The notes under the pieces were generated by a model. It did not search any database. It saw only the letters and a program-made list of their open reading frames with translations, and was not told the DNA's origin. Shown here one piece after another: positions 9,247 to 22,080 of a DNA stretch of 64,000 nt. This stretch comes from Amaranthus tricolor (lineage: Eukaryota > Streptophyta > Magnoliopsida > Caryophyllales > Amaranthaceae). Position numbers and translations under genes: made by a program. The first letter of the stretch is position 1. Each line of letters starts with the position of its first letter. The stretch spans positions 8,974,815 to 9,038,814 of the forward strand of contig NC_080053.1 in assembly GCF_026212465.1 (NCBI RefSeq), in the 5' to 3' direction.

Positions 9247-9802
9247 TTTTCCCTCCTTTTTTTTTTTAATTTTTCTTATCTGTTTCCGCTGCACTTGAGC
9301 AGAAGGCATTTCAGTGGTTATCGTAGTATACTCCATGGAAGTAATTTTATTTATAAAAATATAACTCGCAACCGGGTCCCGACCTCGAATTTACGGGCAC
9401 TCGAAAGATAGGACCCGTCGAGGCGGGTCGATGCGCATACGAACGAATTGTCCGAAAGAGGCGTGCGTCGGTGCGTTCGTGTAAGCGGAAATTGCACCGG
9501 GTCCCGTCGGAAGTCCCCGCGGAAACGCGCCCGGCATGGATGGCCTCTTGATTTCCAAGTGTTGCGCGGATTTCTCAAATATTTTGTCGCTTTTTTGTTG
9601 CGAGTTCACCTGGCTTTTAAAGCCGGCGGACTCTTTTGTGAATCGGACAATACCGGGAGGGTGAAAAACGGTATTTGGGAAGGAGAAGGCTCGAAATAGG
9701 GGTCTCGGCTGCGAATTTACGAGCTTTGGAATGCTCTGGTTTTTTTTTTTTTTTTTTTTGGGCGGCATTGCGCATGTAAACAAATTGCTACGGTGAATGA
9801 AC

Positions 9803-9922
9803 GGGTGCGATCATACCAGCACTAATGCACCGGATCCCATCAGAACTCCGCAGTTAAGCGTGCTTGGGCGAGAGTAGTACTAGGATGGGTGACCTCCTGG
9901 GAAGTCCTCGTGTTGCACCCCT
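9803..9922 (+). rRNA. 5S rRNA gene, copy 15
   Basis: Consensus gene, block B unit 4; upstream tract 20 T; period 676. Confidence 0.97.
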
Positions 9923-10478
9923 TTTTCCCTCCTTTTTTTTTTTAATTTTTCTTATCTGTTTCCGCTGCACTTGAGCAGAAGGCATTTCAGTGGTTATCGT
10001 AGTATACTCCATGGAAGTAATTTTATTTATAAAAATATAACTCGCAACCGGGTCCCGACCTCGAATTTACGGGCACTCGAAAGATAGGACCCGTCGAGGC
10101 GGGTCGATGCGCATACGAACGAATTGTCCGAAAGAGGCGTGCGTCGGTGCGTTCGTGTAAGCGGAAATTGCACCGGGTCCCGTCGGAAGTCCCCGCGGAA
10201 GCGCGCCCGGCATGGATGGCCTCTTGATTTCCAAGTGTTGCGCGGATTTCTCAAATATTTTGTCGCTTTTTTGTTGCGAGTTCACCTGGCTTTTAAAGCC
10301 GGCGGACTCTTTTGTGAATCGGACAATACCGGGAGGGTGAAAAACGGTATTTGGGAAGGAGAAGGCTCGAAATAGGGGTCTCGGCTGCGAATTTACGAGC
10401 TTTGGAATGCTCTGGTTTTTTTTTTTTTTTTTTTTGGGCGGCATTGCGCATGTAAACAAATTGCTACGGTGAATGAAC

Positions 10479-10598
10479 GGGTGCGATCATACCAGCACTA
10501 ATGCACCGGATCCCATCAGAACTCCGCAGTTAAGCGTGCTTGGGCGAGAGTAGTACTAGGATGGGTGACCTCCTGGGAAGTCCTCGTGTTGCACCCCT
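10479..10598 (+). rRNA. 5S rRNA gene, copy 16
   Basis: Consensus gene, block B unit 5, followed by the AAA spacer variant at 10819-10821. Upstream tract 20 T; period 673. Confidence 0.97.
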
Positions 10599-11151
10599 TT
10601 TTCCCTCCTTTTTTTTTTTAATTTTTCTTATCTGTTTCCGCTGCACTTGAGCAGAAGGCATTTCAGTGGTTATCGTAGTATACTCCATGGAAGTAATTTT
10701 ATTTATAAAAATATAACTCGCAACCGGGTCCCGACCTCGAATTTACGGGCACTCGAAAGATAGGACCCGTCGAGGCGGGTCGATGCGCATACGAACGAAT
10801 TGTCCGAAAGAGGCGTGCAAAGGTGCGTTCGTGTAAGCGGAAATTGCACCGGGTCCCGTCGGAAGTCCCCGCGGAAGCGCGCCCGGCATGGATGGCCTCT
10901 TGATTTCCAAGTGTTGCGCGGATTTCTCAAATATTTTGTCGCTTTTTTGTTGCGAGTTCACCTGGCTTTTAAAGCCGGCGGACTCTTTTGTGAATCGGAC
11001 AATACCGGGAGGGTGAAAAACGGTATTTGGGAAGGAGAAGGCTCGAAATAGGGGTCTCGGCTGCGAATTTACGAGCTTTGGAATGCTCTGGTTTTTTTTT
11101 TTTTTTTTGGGCGGCATTGCGCATGTAAACAAATTGCTACGGTGAATGAAC

Positions 11152-11271
11152 GGGTGCGATCATACCAGCACTAATGCACCGGATCCCATCAGAACTCCGC
11201 AGTTAAGCGTGCTTGGGCGAGAGTAGTACTAGGATGGGTGACCTCCTGGGAAGTCCTCGTGTTGCACCCCT
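11152..11271 (+). rRNA. 5S rRNA gene, copy 17
   Basis: Consensus gene, block B unit 6; upstream tract 17 T; period 675. Confidence 0.97.
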
Positions 11272-11826
11272 TTTTCCCTCCTTTTTTTTTTTAATTTTTC
11301 TTATCTGTTTCCGCTGCACTTGAGCAGAAGGCATTTCAGTGGTTATCGTAGTATACTCCATGGAAGTAATTTTATTTATAAAAATATAACTCGCAACCGG
11401 GTCCCGACCTCGAATTTACGGGCACTCGAAAGATAGGACCCGTCGAGGCGGGTCGATGCGCATACGAACGAATTGTCCGAAAGAGGCGTGCGTCGGTGCG
11501 TTCGTGTAAGCGGAAATTGCACCGGGTCCCGTCGGAAGTCCCCGCGGAAGCGCGCCCGGCATGGATGGCCTCTTGATTTCCAAGTGTTGCGCGGATTTCT
11601 CAAATATTTTGTCGCTTTTTTGTTGCGAGTTCACCTGGCTTTTAAAGCCGGCGGACTCTTTTGTGAATCGGACAATACCGGGAGGGTGAAAAACGGTATT
11701 TGGGAAGGAGAAGGCTCGAAATAGGGGTCTCGGCTGCGAATTTACGAGCTTTGGAATGCTCTGGTTTTTTTTTTTTTTTTTTTGGGCGGCATTGCGCATG
11801 TAAACAAATTGCTACGGTGAATGAAC

Positions 11827-11946
11827 GGGTGCGATCATACCAGCACTAATGCACCGGATCCCATCAGAACTCCGCAGTTAAGCGTCCTTGGGCGAGAGTA
11901 GTACTAGGATGGGTGACCTCCTGGGAAGTCCTCGTGTTGCACCCCT
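11827..11946 (+). rRNA. 5S rRNA gene, copy 18 (G60C variant)
   Basis: G to C at gene position 60 (11886, AGCGTCCTTG), inside box A of the internal promoter, so TFIIIC contact or transcription could be affected. Shared only with copy 26. Upstream tract 19 T; period 677. Confidence 0.95.
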
Positions 11947-12503
11947 TTTTCCCTCCTTTTTTTTTTTAATTTTTCTTATCTGTTTCCGCTGCACTTGAGC
12001 AGAAGGCATTTCAGTGGTTATCGTAGTATACTCCATGGAAGTAATTTTATTTATAAAAATATAACTCGCAACCGGGTCCCGACCTCGAATTTACGGGCAC
12101 TCGAAAGATAGGACCCGTCGAGGCGGGTCGATGCGCATACGAACGAATTGTCCGAAAGAGGCGTGCGTCGGTGCGTTCGTGTAAGCGGAAATTGCACCGG
12201 GTCCCGTCGGAAGTCCCCGCGGAAGCGCGCCCGGCATGGATGGCCTCTTGATTTCCAAGTGTTGCGCGGATTTCTCAAATATTTTGTCGCTTTTTTGTTG
12301 CGAGTTCACCTGGCTTTTAAAGCCGGCGGACTCTTTTGTGAATCGGACAATACCGGGAGGGTGAAAAACGGTATTTGGGAAGGAGAAGGCTCGAAATAGG
12401 GGTCTCGGCTGCGAATTTACGAGCTTTGGAATGCTCTGGTTTTTTTTTTTTTTTTTTTTTGGGCGGCATTGCGCATGTAAACAAATTGCTACGGTGAATG
12501 AAC

Positions 12504-12623
12504 GGGTGCGATCATACCAGCACTAATGCACCGGATCCCATCAGAACTCCGCAGTTAAGCGTGCTTGGGCGAGAGTAGTACTAGGATGGGTGACCTCCTG
12601 GGAAGTCCTCGTGTTGCACCCCT
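12504..12623 (+). rRNA. 5S rRNA gene, copy 19
   Basis: Consensus gene; upstream tract 21 T; period 675. Confidence 0.97.
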
Positions 12624-13178
12624 TTTTCCCTCCTTTTTTTTTTTAATTTTTCTTATCTGTTTCCGCTGCACTTGAGCAGAAGGCATTTCAGTGGTTATCG
12701 TAGTATACTCCATGGAAGTAATTTTATTTATAAAAATATAACTCGCAACCGGGTCCCGACCTCGAATTTACGGGCACTCGAAAGATAGGACCCGTCGAGG
12801 CGGGTCGATGCGCATACGAACGAATTGTCCGAAAGAGGCGTGCGTCGGTGCGTTCGTGTAAGCGGAAATTGCACCGGGTCCCGTCGGAAGTCCCCGCGGA
12901 AGCGCGCCCGGCATGGATGGCCTCTTGATTTCCAAGTGTTGCGCGGATTTCTCAAATATTTTGTCGCTTTTTTGTTGCGAGTTCACCTGGCTTTTAAAGC
13001 CGGCGGACTCTTTTGTGAATCGGACAATACCGGGAGGGTGAAAAACGGTATTTGGGAAGGAGAAGGCTCGAAATAGGGGTCTCGGCTGCGAATTTACGAG
13101 CTTTGGAATGCTCTGGTTTTTTTTTTTTTTTTTTTGGGCGGCATTGCGCATGTAAACAAATTGCTACGGTGAATGAAC

Positions 13179-13298
13179 GGGTGCGATCATACCAGCACTA
13201 ATGCACCGGATCCCATCAGAACTCCGCAGTTAAGCGTGCTTGGGCGAGAGTAGTACTAGGATGGGTGACCTCCTGGGAAGTCCTCGTGTTGCACCCCT
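13179..13298 (+). rRNA. 5S rRNA gene, copy 20
   Basis: Consensus gene; upstream tract 19 T; period 675. Confidence 0.97.
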
Positions 13299-13853
13299 TT
13301 TTCCCTCCTTTTTTTTTTTAATTTTTCTTATCTGTTTCCGCTGCACTTGAGCAGAAGGCATTTCAGTGGTTATCGTAGTATACTCCATGGAAGTAATTTT
13401 ATTTATAAAAATATAACTCGCAACCGGGTCCCGACCTCGAATTTACGGGCACTCGAAAGATAGGACCCGTCGAGGCGGGTCGATGCGCATACGAACGAAT
13501 TGTCCGAAAGAGGCGTGCGTCGGTGCGTTCGTGTAAGCGGAAATTGCACCGGGTCCCGTCGGAAGTCCCCGCGGAAGCGCGCCCGGCATGGATGGCCTCT
13601 TGATTTCCAAGTGTTGCGCGGATTTCTCAAATATTTTGTCGCTTTTTTGTTGCGAGTTCACCTGGCTTTTAAAGCCGGCGGACTCTTTTGTGAATCGGAC
13701 AATACCGGGAGGGTGAAAAACGGTATTTGGGAAGGAGAAGGCTCGAAATAGGGGTCTCGGCTGCGAATTTACGAGCTTTGGAATGCTCTGGTTTTTTTTT
13801 TTTTTTTTTTGGGCGGCATTGCGCATGTAAACAAATTGCTACGGTGAATGAAC

Positions 13854-13973
13854 GGGTGCGATCATACCAGCACTAATGCACCGGATCCCATCAGAACTCC
13901 GCAGTTAAGCGTGCTTGGGCGAGAGTAGTACTAGGATGGGTGACCTCCTGGGAAGTCCTCGTGTTGCACCCCT
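13854..13973 (+). rRNA. 5S rRNA gene, copy 21
   Basis: Consensus gene; upstream tract 19 T; period 677. Confidence 0.97.
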
Positions 13974-14530
13974 TTTTCCCTCCTTTTTTTTTTTAATTTT
14001 TCTTATCTGTTTCCGCTGCACTTGAGCAGAAGGCATTTCAGTGGTTATCGTAGTATACTCCATGGAAGTAATTTTATTTATAAAAATATAACTCGCAACC
14101 GGGTCCCGACCTCGAATTTACGGGCACTCGAAAGATAGGACCCGTCGAGGCGGGTCGATGCGCATACGAACGAATTGTCCGAAAGAGGCGTGCGTCGGTG
14201 CGTTCGTGTAAGCGGAAATTGCACCGGGTCCCGTCGGAAGTCCCCGCGGAAGCGCGCCCGGCATGGATGGCCTCTTGATTTCCAAGTGTTGCGCGGATTT
14301 CTCAAATATTTTGTCGCTTTTTTGTTGCGAGTTCACCTGGCTTTTAAAGCCGGCGGACTCTTTTGTGAATCGGACAATACCGGGAGGGTGAAAAACGGTA
14401 TTTGGGAAGGAGAAGGCTCGAAATAGGGGTCTCGGCTGCGAATTTACGAGCTTTGGAATGCTCTGGTTTTTTTTTTTTTTTTTTTTTGGGCGGCATTGCG
14501 CATGTAAACAAATTGCTACGGTGAATGAAC

Positions 14531-14650
14531 GGGTGCGATCATACCAGCACTAATGCACCGGATCCCATCAGAACTCCGCAGTTAAGCGTGCTTGGGCGAG
14601 AGTAGTACTAGGATGGGTGACCTCCTGGGAAGTCCTCGTGTTGCACCCCT
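14531..14650 (+). rRNA. 5S rRNA gene, copy 22
   Basis: Consensus gene; upstream tract 21 T; period 675. Confidence 0.97.
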
Positions 14651-15205
14651 TTTTCCCTCCTTTTTTTTTTTAATTTTTCTTATCTGTTTCCGCTGCACTT
14701 GAGCAGAAGGCATTTCAGTGGTTATCGTAGTATACTCCATGGAAGTAATTTTATTTATAAAAATATAACTCGCAACCGGGTCCCGACCTCGAATTTACGG
14801 GCACTCGAAAGATAGGACCCGTCGAGGCGGGTCGATGCGCATACGAACGAATTGTCCGAAAGAGGCGTGCGTCGGTGCGTTCGTGTAAGCGGAAATTGCA
14901 CCGGGTCCCGTCGGAAGTCCCCGCGGAAGCGCGCCCGGCATGGATGGCCTCTTGATTTCCAAGTGTTGCGCGGATTTCTCAAATATTTTGTCGCTTTTTT
15001 GTTGCGAGTTCACCTGGCTTTTAAAGCCGGCGGACTCTTTTGTGAATCGGACAATACCGGGAGGGTGAAAAACGGTATTTGGGAAGGAGAAGGCTCGAAA
15101 TAGGGGTCTCGGCTGCGAATTTACGAGCTTTGGAATGCTCTGGTTTTTTTTTTTTTTTTTTTGGGCGGCATTGCGCATGTAAACAAATTGCTACGGTGAA
15201 TGAAC

Positions 15206-15325
15206 GGGTGCGATCATACCAGCACTAATGCACCGGATCCCATCAGAACTCCGCAGTTAAGCGTGCTTGGGCGAGAGTAGTACTAGGATGGGTGACCTCC
15301 TGGGAAGTCCTCGTGTTGCACCCCT
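15206..15325 (+). rRNA. 5S rRNA gene, copy 23
   Basis: Consensus gene; upstream tract 19 T; period 676. Confidence 0.97.
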
Positions 15326-15881
15326 TTTTCCCTCCTTTTTTTTTTTAATTTTTCTTATCTGTTTCCGCTGCACTTGAGCAGAAGGCATTTCAGTGGTTAT
15401 CGTAGTATACTCCATGGAAGTAATTTTATTTATAAAAATATAACTCGCAACCGGGTCCCGACCTCGAATTTACGGGCACTCGAAAGATAGGACCCGTCGA
15501 GGCGGGTCGATGCGCATACGAACGAATTGTCCGAAAGAGGCGTGCGTCGGTGCGTTCGTGTAAGCGGAAATTGCACCGGGTCCCGTCGGAAGTCCCCGCG
15601 GAAGCGCGCCCGGCATGGATGGCCTCTTGATTTCCAAGTGTTGCGCGGATTTCTCAAATATTTTGTCGCTTTTTTGTTGCGAGTTCACCTGGCTTTTAAA
15701 GCCGGCGGACTCTTTTGTGAATCGGACAATACCGGGAGGGTGAAAAACGGTATTTGGGAAGGAGAAGGCTCGAAATAGGGGTCTCGGCTGCGAATTTACG
15801 AGCTTTGGAATGCTCTGGTTTTTTTTTTTTTTTTTTTTGGGCGGCATTGCGCATGTAAACAAATTGCTACGGTGAATGAAC

Positions 15882-16001
15882 GGGTGCGATCATACCAGCA
15901 CTAATGCACCGGATCCCATCAGAACTCCGCAGTTAAGCGTGCTTGGGCGAGAGTAGTACTAGGATGGGTGACCTCCTGGGAAGTCCTCGTGTTGCACCCC
16001 T
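15882..16001 (+). rRNA. 5S rRNA gene, copy 24
   Basis: Consensus gene; upstream tract 20 T; period 675. Confidence 0.97.
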
Positions 16002-16556
16002 TTTTCCCTCCTTTTTTTTTTTAATTTTTCTTATCTGTTTCCGCTGCACTTGAGCAGAAGGCATTTCAGTGGTTATCGTAGTATACTCCATGGAAGTAAT
16101 TTTATTTATAAAAATATAACTCGCAACCGGGTCCCGACCTCGAATTTACGGGCACTCGAAAGATAGGACCCGTCGAGGCGGGTCGATGCGCATACGAACG
16201 AATTGTCCGAAAGAGGCGTGCGTCGGTGCGTTCGTGTAAGCGGAAATTGCACCGGGTCCCGTCGGAAGTCCCCGCGGAAGCGCGCCCGGCATGGATGGCC
16301 TCTTGATTTCCAAGTGTTGCGCGGATTTCTCAAATATTTTGTCGCTTTTTTGTTGCGAGTTCACCTGGCTTTTAAAGCCGGCGGACTCTTTTGTGAATCG
16401 GACAATACCGGGAGGGTGAAAAACGGTATTTGGGAAGGAGAAGGCTCGAAATAGGGGTCTCGGCTGCGAATTTACGAGCTTTGGAATGCTCTGGTTTTTT
16501 TTTTTTTTTTTTTGGGCGGCATTGCGCATGTAAACAAATTGCTACGGTGAATGAAC

Positions 16557-16676
16557 GGGTGCGATCATACCAGCACTAATGCACCGGATCCCATCAGAAC
16601 TCCGCAGTTAAGCGTGCTTGGGCGAGAGTAGTACTAGGATGGGTGACCTCCTGGGAAGTCCTCGTGTTGCACCCCT
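16557..16676 (+). rRNA. 5S rRNA gene, copy 25
   Basis: Consensus gene; upstream tract 19 T; period 675. Confidence 0.97.
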
Positions 16677-17231
16677 TTTTCCCTCCTTTTTTTTTTTAAT
16701 TTTTCTTATCTGTTTCCGCTGCACTTGAGCAGAAGGCATTTCAGTGGTTATCGTAGTATACTCCATGGAAGTAATTTTATTTATAAAAATATAACTCGCA
16801 ACCGGGTCCCGACCTCGAATTTACGGGCACTCGAAAGATAGGACCCGTCGAGGCGGGTCGATGCGCATACGAACGAATTGTCCGAAAGAGGCGTGCGTCG
16901 GTGCGTTCGTGTAAGCGGAAATTGCACCGGGTCCCGTCGGAAGTCCCCGCGGAAGCGCGCCCGGCATGGATGGCCTCTTGATTTCCAAGTGTTGCGCGGA
17001 TTTCTCAAATATTTTGTCGCTTTTTTGTTGCGAGTTCACCTGGCTTTTAAAGCCGGCGGACTCTTTTGTGAATCGGACAATACCGGGAGGGTGAAAAACG
17101 GTATTTGGGAAGGAGAAGGCTCGAAATAGGGGTCTCGGCTGCGAATTTACGAGCTTTGGAATGCTCTGGTTTTTTTTTTTTTTTTTTTGGGCGGCATTGC
17201 GCATGTAAACAAATTGCTACGGTGAATGAAC

Positions 17232-17351
17232 GGGTGCGATCATACCAGCACTAATGCACCGGATCCCATCAGAACTCCGCAGTTAAGCGTCCTTGGGCGA
17301 GAGTAGTACTAGGATGGGTGACCTCCTGGGAAGTCCTCGTGTTGCACCCCT
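17232..17351 (+). rRNA. 5S rRNA gene, copy 26 (G60C variant)
   Basis: G60C in box A (17291), identical to copy 18 and exactly eight units from it. Both have a 19-T tract before and a 21-T tract after. Period 677. Confidence 0.95.
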
Positions 17352-17908
17352 TTTTCCCTCCTTTTTTTTTTTAATTTTTCTTATCTGTTTCCGCTGCACT
17401 TGAGCAGAAGGCATTTCAGTGGTTATCGTAGTATACTCCATGGAAGTAATTTTATTTATAAAAATATAACTCGCAACCGGGTCCCGACCTCGAATTTACG
17501 GGCACTCGAAAGATAGGACCCGTCGAGGCGGGTCGATGCGCATACGAACGAATTGTCCGAAAGAGGCGTGCGTCGGTGCGTTCGTGTAAGCGGAAATTGC
17601 ACCGGGTCCCGTCGGAAGTCCCCGCGGAAGCGCGCCCGGCATGGATGGCCTCTTGATTTCCAAGTGTTGCGCGGATTTCTCAAATATTTTGTCGCTTTTT
17701 TGTTGCGAGTTCACCTGGCTTTTAAAGCCGGCGGACTCTTTTGTGAATCGGACAATACCGGGAGGGTGAAAAACGGTATTTGGGAAGGAGAAGGCTCGAA
17801 ATAGGGGTCTCGGCTGCGAATTTACGAGCTTTGGAATGCTCTGGTTTTTTTTTTTTTTTTTTTTTGGGCGGCATTGCGCATGTAAACAAATTGCTACGGT
17901 GAATGAAC

Positions 17909-18028
17909 GGGTGCGATCATACCAGCACTAATGCACCGGATCCCATCAGAACTCCGCAGTTAAGCGTGCTTGGGCGAGAGTAGTACTAGGATGGGTGACC
18001 TCCTGGGAAGTCCTCGTGTTGCACCCCT
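17909..18028 (+). rRNA. 5S rRNA gene, copy 27
   Basis: Consensus gene; upstream tract 21 T; period 676. Confidence 0.97.
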
Positions 18029-18584
18029 TTTTCCCTCCTTTTTTTTTTTAATTTTTCTTATCTGTTTCCGCTGCACTTGAGCAGAAGGCATTTCAGTGGT
18101 TATCGTAGTATACTCCATGGAAGTAATTTTATTTATAAAAATATAACTCGCAACCGGGTCCCGACCTCGAATTTACGGGCACTCGAAAGATAGGACCCGT
18201 CGAGGCGGGTCGATGCGCATACGAACGAATTGTCCGAAAGAGGCGTGCGTCGGTGCGTTCGTGTAAGCGGAAATTGCACCGGGTCCCGTCGGAAGTCCCC
18301 GCGGAAGCGCGCCCGGCATGGATGGCCTCTTGATTTCCAAGTGTTGCGCGGATTTCTCAAATATTTTGTCGCTTTTTTGTTGCGAGTTCACCTGGCTTTT
18401 AAAGCCGGCGGACTCTTTTGTGAATCGGACAATACCGGGAGGGTGAAAAACGGTATTTGGGAAGGAGAAGGCTCGAAATAGGGGTCTCGGCTGCGAATTT
18501 ACGAGCTTTGGAATGCTCTGGTTTTTTTTTTTTTTTTTTTTGGGCGGCATTGCGCATGTAAACAAATTGCTACGGTGAATGAAC

Positions 18585-18704
18585 GGGTGCGATCATACCA
18601 GCACTAATGCACCGGATCCCATCAGAACTCCGCAGTTAAGCGTGCTTGGGCGAGAGTAGTACTAGGATGGGTGACCTCCTGGGAAGTCCTCGTGTTGCAC
18701 CCCT
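18585..18704 (+). rRNA. 5S rRNA gene, copy 28
   Basis: Consensus gene; upstream tract 20 T; period 676. Confidence 0.97.
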
Positions 18705-19260
18705 TTTTCCCTCCTTTTTTTTTTTAATTTTTCTTATCTGTTTCCGCTGCACTTGAGCAGAAGGCATTTCAGTGGTTATCGTAGTATACTCCATGGAAGT
18801 AATTTTATTTATAAAAATATAACTCGCAACCGGGTCCCGACCTCGAATTTACGGGCACTCGAAAGATAGGACCCGTCGAGGCGGGTCGATGCGCATACGA
18901 ACGAATTGTCCGAAAGAGGCGTGCGTCGGTGCGTTCGTGTAAGCGGAAATTGCACCGGGTCCCGTCGGAAGTCCCCGCGGAAGCGCGCCCGGCATGGATG
19001 GCCTCTTGATTTCCAAGTGTTGCGCGGATTTCTCAAATATTTTGTCGCTTTTTTGTTGCGAGTTCACCTGGCTTTTAAAGCCGGCGGACTCTTTTGTGAA
19101 TCGGACAATACCGGGAGGGTGAAAAACGGTATTTGGGAAGGAGAAGGCTCGAAATAGGGGTCTCGGCTGCGAATTTACGAGCTTTGGAATGCTCTGGTTT
19201 TTTTTTTTTTTTTTTTTGGGCGGCATTGCGCATGTAAACAAATTGCTACGGTGAATGAAC

Positions 19261-19380
19261 GGGTGCGATCATACCAGCACTAATGCACCGGATCCCATCA
19301 GAACTCCGCAGTTAAGCGTGCTTGGGCGAGAGTAGTACTAGGATGGGTGACCTCCTGGGAAGTCCTCGTGTTGCACCCCT
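19261..19380 (+). rRNA. 5S rRNA gene, copy 29
   Basis: Consensus gene; upstream tract 20 T; period 677. Confidence 0.97.
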
Positions 19381-19937
19381 TTTTCCCTCCTTTTTTTTTT
19401 TAATTTTTCTTATCTGTTTCCGCTGCACTTGAGCAGAAGGCATTTCAGTGGTTATCGTAGTATACTCCATGGAAGTAATTTTATTTATAAAAATATAACT
19501 CGCAACCGGGTCCCGACCTCGAATTTACGGGCACTCGAAAGATAGGACCCGTCGAGGCGGGTCGATGCGCATACGAACGAATTGTCCGAAAGAGGCGTGC
19601 GTCGGTGCGTTCGTGTAAGCGGAAATTGCACCGGGTCCCGTCGGAAGTCCCCGCGGAAGCGCGCCCGGCATGGATGGCCTCTTGATTTCCAAGTGTTGCG
19701 CGGATTTCTCAAATATTTTGTCGCTTTTTTGTTGCGAGTTCACCTGGCTTTTAAAGCCGGCGGACTCTTTTGTGAATCGGACAATACCGGGAGGGTGAAA
19801 AACGGTATTTGGGAAGGAGAAGGCTCGAAATAGGGGTCTCGGCTGCGAATTTACGAGCTTTGGAATGCTCTGGTTTTTTTTTTTTTTTTTTTTTGGGCGG
19901 CATTGCGCATGTAAACAAATTGCTACGGTGAATGAAC

Positions 19938-20057
19938 GGGTGCGATCATACCAGCACTAATGCACCGGATCCCATCAGAACTCCGCAGTTAAGCGTGCTT
20001 GGGCGAGAGTAGTACTAGGATGGGTGACCTCCTGGGAAGTCCTCGTGTTGCACCCCT
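19938..20057 (+). rRNA. 5S rRNA gene, copy 30
   Basis: Consensus gene; upstream tract 21 T; period 677. Confidence 0.97.
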
Positions 20058-20614
20058 TTTTCCCTCCTTTTTTTTTTTAATTTTTCTTATCTGTTTCCGC
20101 TGCACTTGAGCAGAAGGCATTTCAGTGGTTATCGTAGTATACTCCATGGAAGTAATTTTATTTATAAAAATATAACTCGCAACCGGGTCCCGACCTCGAA
20201 TTTACGGGCACTCGAAAGATAGGACCCGTCGAGGCGGGTCGATGCGCATACGAACGAATTGTCCGAAAGAGGCGTGCGTCGGTGCGTTCGTGTAAGCGGA
20301 AATTGCACCGGGTCCCGTCGGAAGTCCCCGCGGAAGCGCGCCCGGCATGGATGGCCTCTTGATTTCCAAGTGTTGCGCGGATTTCTCAAATATTTTGTCG
20401 CTTTTTTGTTGCGAGTTCACCTGGCTTTTAAAGCCGGCGGACTCTTTTGTGAATCGGACAATACCGGGAGGGTGAAAAACGGTATTTGGGAAGGAGAAGG
20501 CTCGAAATAGGGGTCTCGGCTGCGAATTTACGAGCTTTGGAATGCTCTGGTTTTTTTTTTTTTTTTTTTTTGGGCGGCATTGCGCATGTAAACAAATTGC
20601 TACGGTGAATGAAC

Positions 20615-20734
20615 GGGTGCGATCATACCAGCACTAATGCACCGGATCCCATCAGAACTCCGCAGTTAAGCGTGCTTGGGCGAGAGTAGTACTAGGATGG
20701 GTGACCTCCTGGGAAGTCCTCGTGTTGCACCCCT
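20615..20734 (+). rRNA. 5S rRNA gene, copy 31
   Basis: Consensus gene; upstream tract 21 T; period 675. Confidence 0.97.
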
Positions 20735-21289
20735 TTTTCCCTCCTTTTTTTTTTTAATTTTTCTTATCTGTTTCCGCTGCACTTGAGCAGAAGGCATTTC
20801 AGTGGTTATCGTAGTATACTCCATGGAAGTAATTTTATTTATAAAAATATAACTCGCAACCGGGTCCCGACCTCGAATTTACGGGCACTCGAAAGATAGG
20901 ACCCGTCGAGGCGGGTCGATGCGCATACGAACGAATTGTCCGAAAGAGGCGTGCGTCGGTGCGTTCGTGTAAGCGGAAATTGCACCGGGTCCCGTCGGAA
21001 GTCCCCGCGGAAGCGCGCCCGGCATGGATGGCCTCTTGATTTCCAAGTGTTGCGCGGATTTCTCAAATATTTTGTCGCTTTTTTGTTGCGAGTTCACCTG
21101 GCTTTTAAAGCCGGCGGACTCTTTTGTGAATCGGACAATACCGGGAGGGTGAAAAACGGTATTTGGGAAGGAGAAGGCTCGAAATAGGGGTCTCGGCTGC
21201 GAATTTACGAGCTTTGGAATGCTCTGGTTTTTTTTTTTTTTTTTTTGGGCGGCATTGCGCATGTAAACAAATTGCTACGGTGAATGAAC

Positions 21290-21409
21290 GGGTGCGATCA
21301 TACCAGCACTAATGCACCGGATCCCATCAGAACTCCGCAGTTAAGCGTGCTTGGGCGAGAGTAGTACTAGGATGGGTGACCTCCTGGGAAGTCCTCGTGT
21401 TGCACCCCT
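21290..21409 (+). rRNA. 5S rRNA gene, copy 32
   Basis: Consensus gene; upstream tract 19 T. Last unit of the long-tract domain; period 671. Confidence 0.97.
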
Positions 21410-21960
21410 TTTTCCCTCCTTTTTTTTTTTAATTTTTCTTATCTGTTTCCGCTGCACTTGAGCAGAAGGCATTTCAGTGGTTATCGTAGTATACTCCATG
21501 GAAGTAATTTTATTTATAAAAATATAACTCGCAACCGGGTCCCGACCTCGAATTTACGGGCACTCGAAAGATAGGACCCGTCGAGGCGGGTCGATGCGCA
21601 TACGAACGAATTGTCCGAAAGAGGCGTGCGTCGGTGCGTTCGTGTAAGCGGAAATTGCACCGGGTCCCGTCGGAAGTCCCCGCGGAAGCGCGCCCGGCAT
21701 GGATGGCCTCTTGATTTCCAAGTGTTGCGCGGATTTCTCAAATATTTTGTCGCTTTTTTGTTGCGAGTTCACCTGGCTTTTAAAGCCGGCGGACTCTTTT
21801 GTGAATCGGACAATACCGGGAGGGTGAAAAACGGTATTTGGGAAGGAGAAGGCTCGAAATAGGGGTCTCGGCTGCGAATTTACGAGCTTTGGAATGCTCT
21901 GGTTTTTTTTTTTTTTTGGGCGGCATTGCGCATGTAAACAAATTGCTACGGTGAATGAAC

Positions 21961-22080
21961 GGGTGCGATCATACCAGCACTAATGCACCGGATCCCATCA
22001 GAACTCCGCAGTTAAGCGTGCTTGGGCGAGAGTAGTACTAGGATGGGTGACCTCCTGGGAAGTCCTCGTGTTGCACCCCT
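21961..22080 (+). rRNA. 5S rRNA gene, copy 33
   Basis: Consensus gene with the short haplotype: 15-T upstream tract and T10 downstream run. Period 670. Confidence 0.97.

Larger units (their letters stand above)
7777..11826 (+). repeat. Higher-order repeat, copy B (six units, about 4.05 kb)
   Basis: Second tandem copy of the six-unit block. It has the same order of markers: G2T with T10 (7777), G2T (9127), spacer A at 9525, and AAA at 10819-10821. It differs from copy A only in T-tract length (19 instead of 20 before 8451; 17 instead of 20 before 11152). The unit starting at 11827 lacks the G2T/T10 signature, so there is no third copy. Confidence 0.88.
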
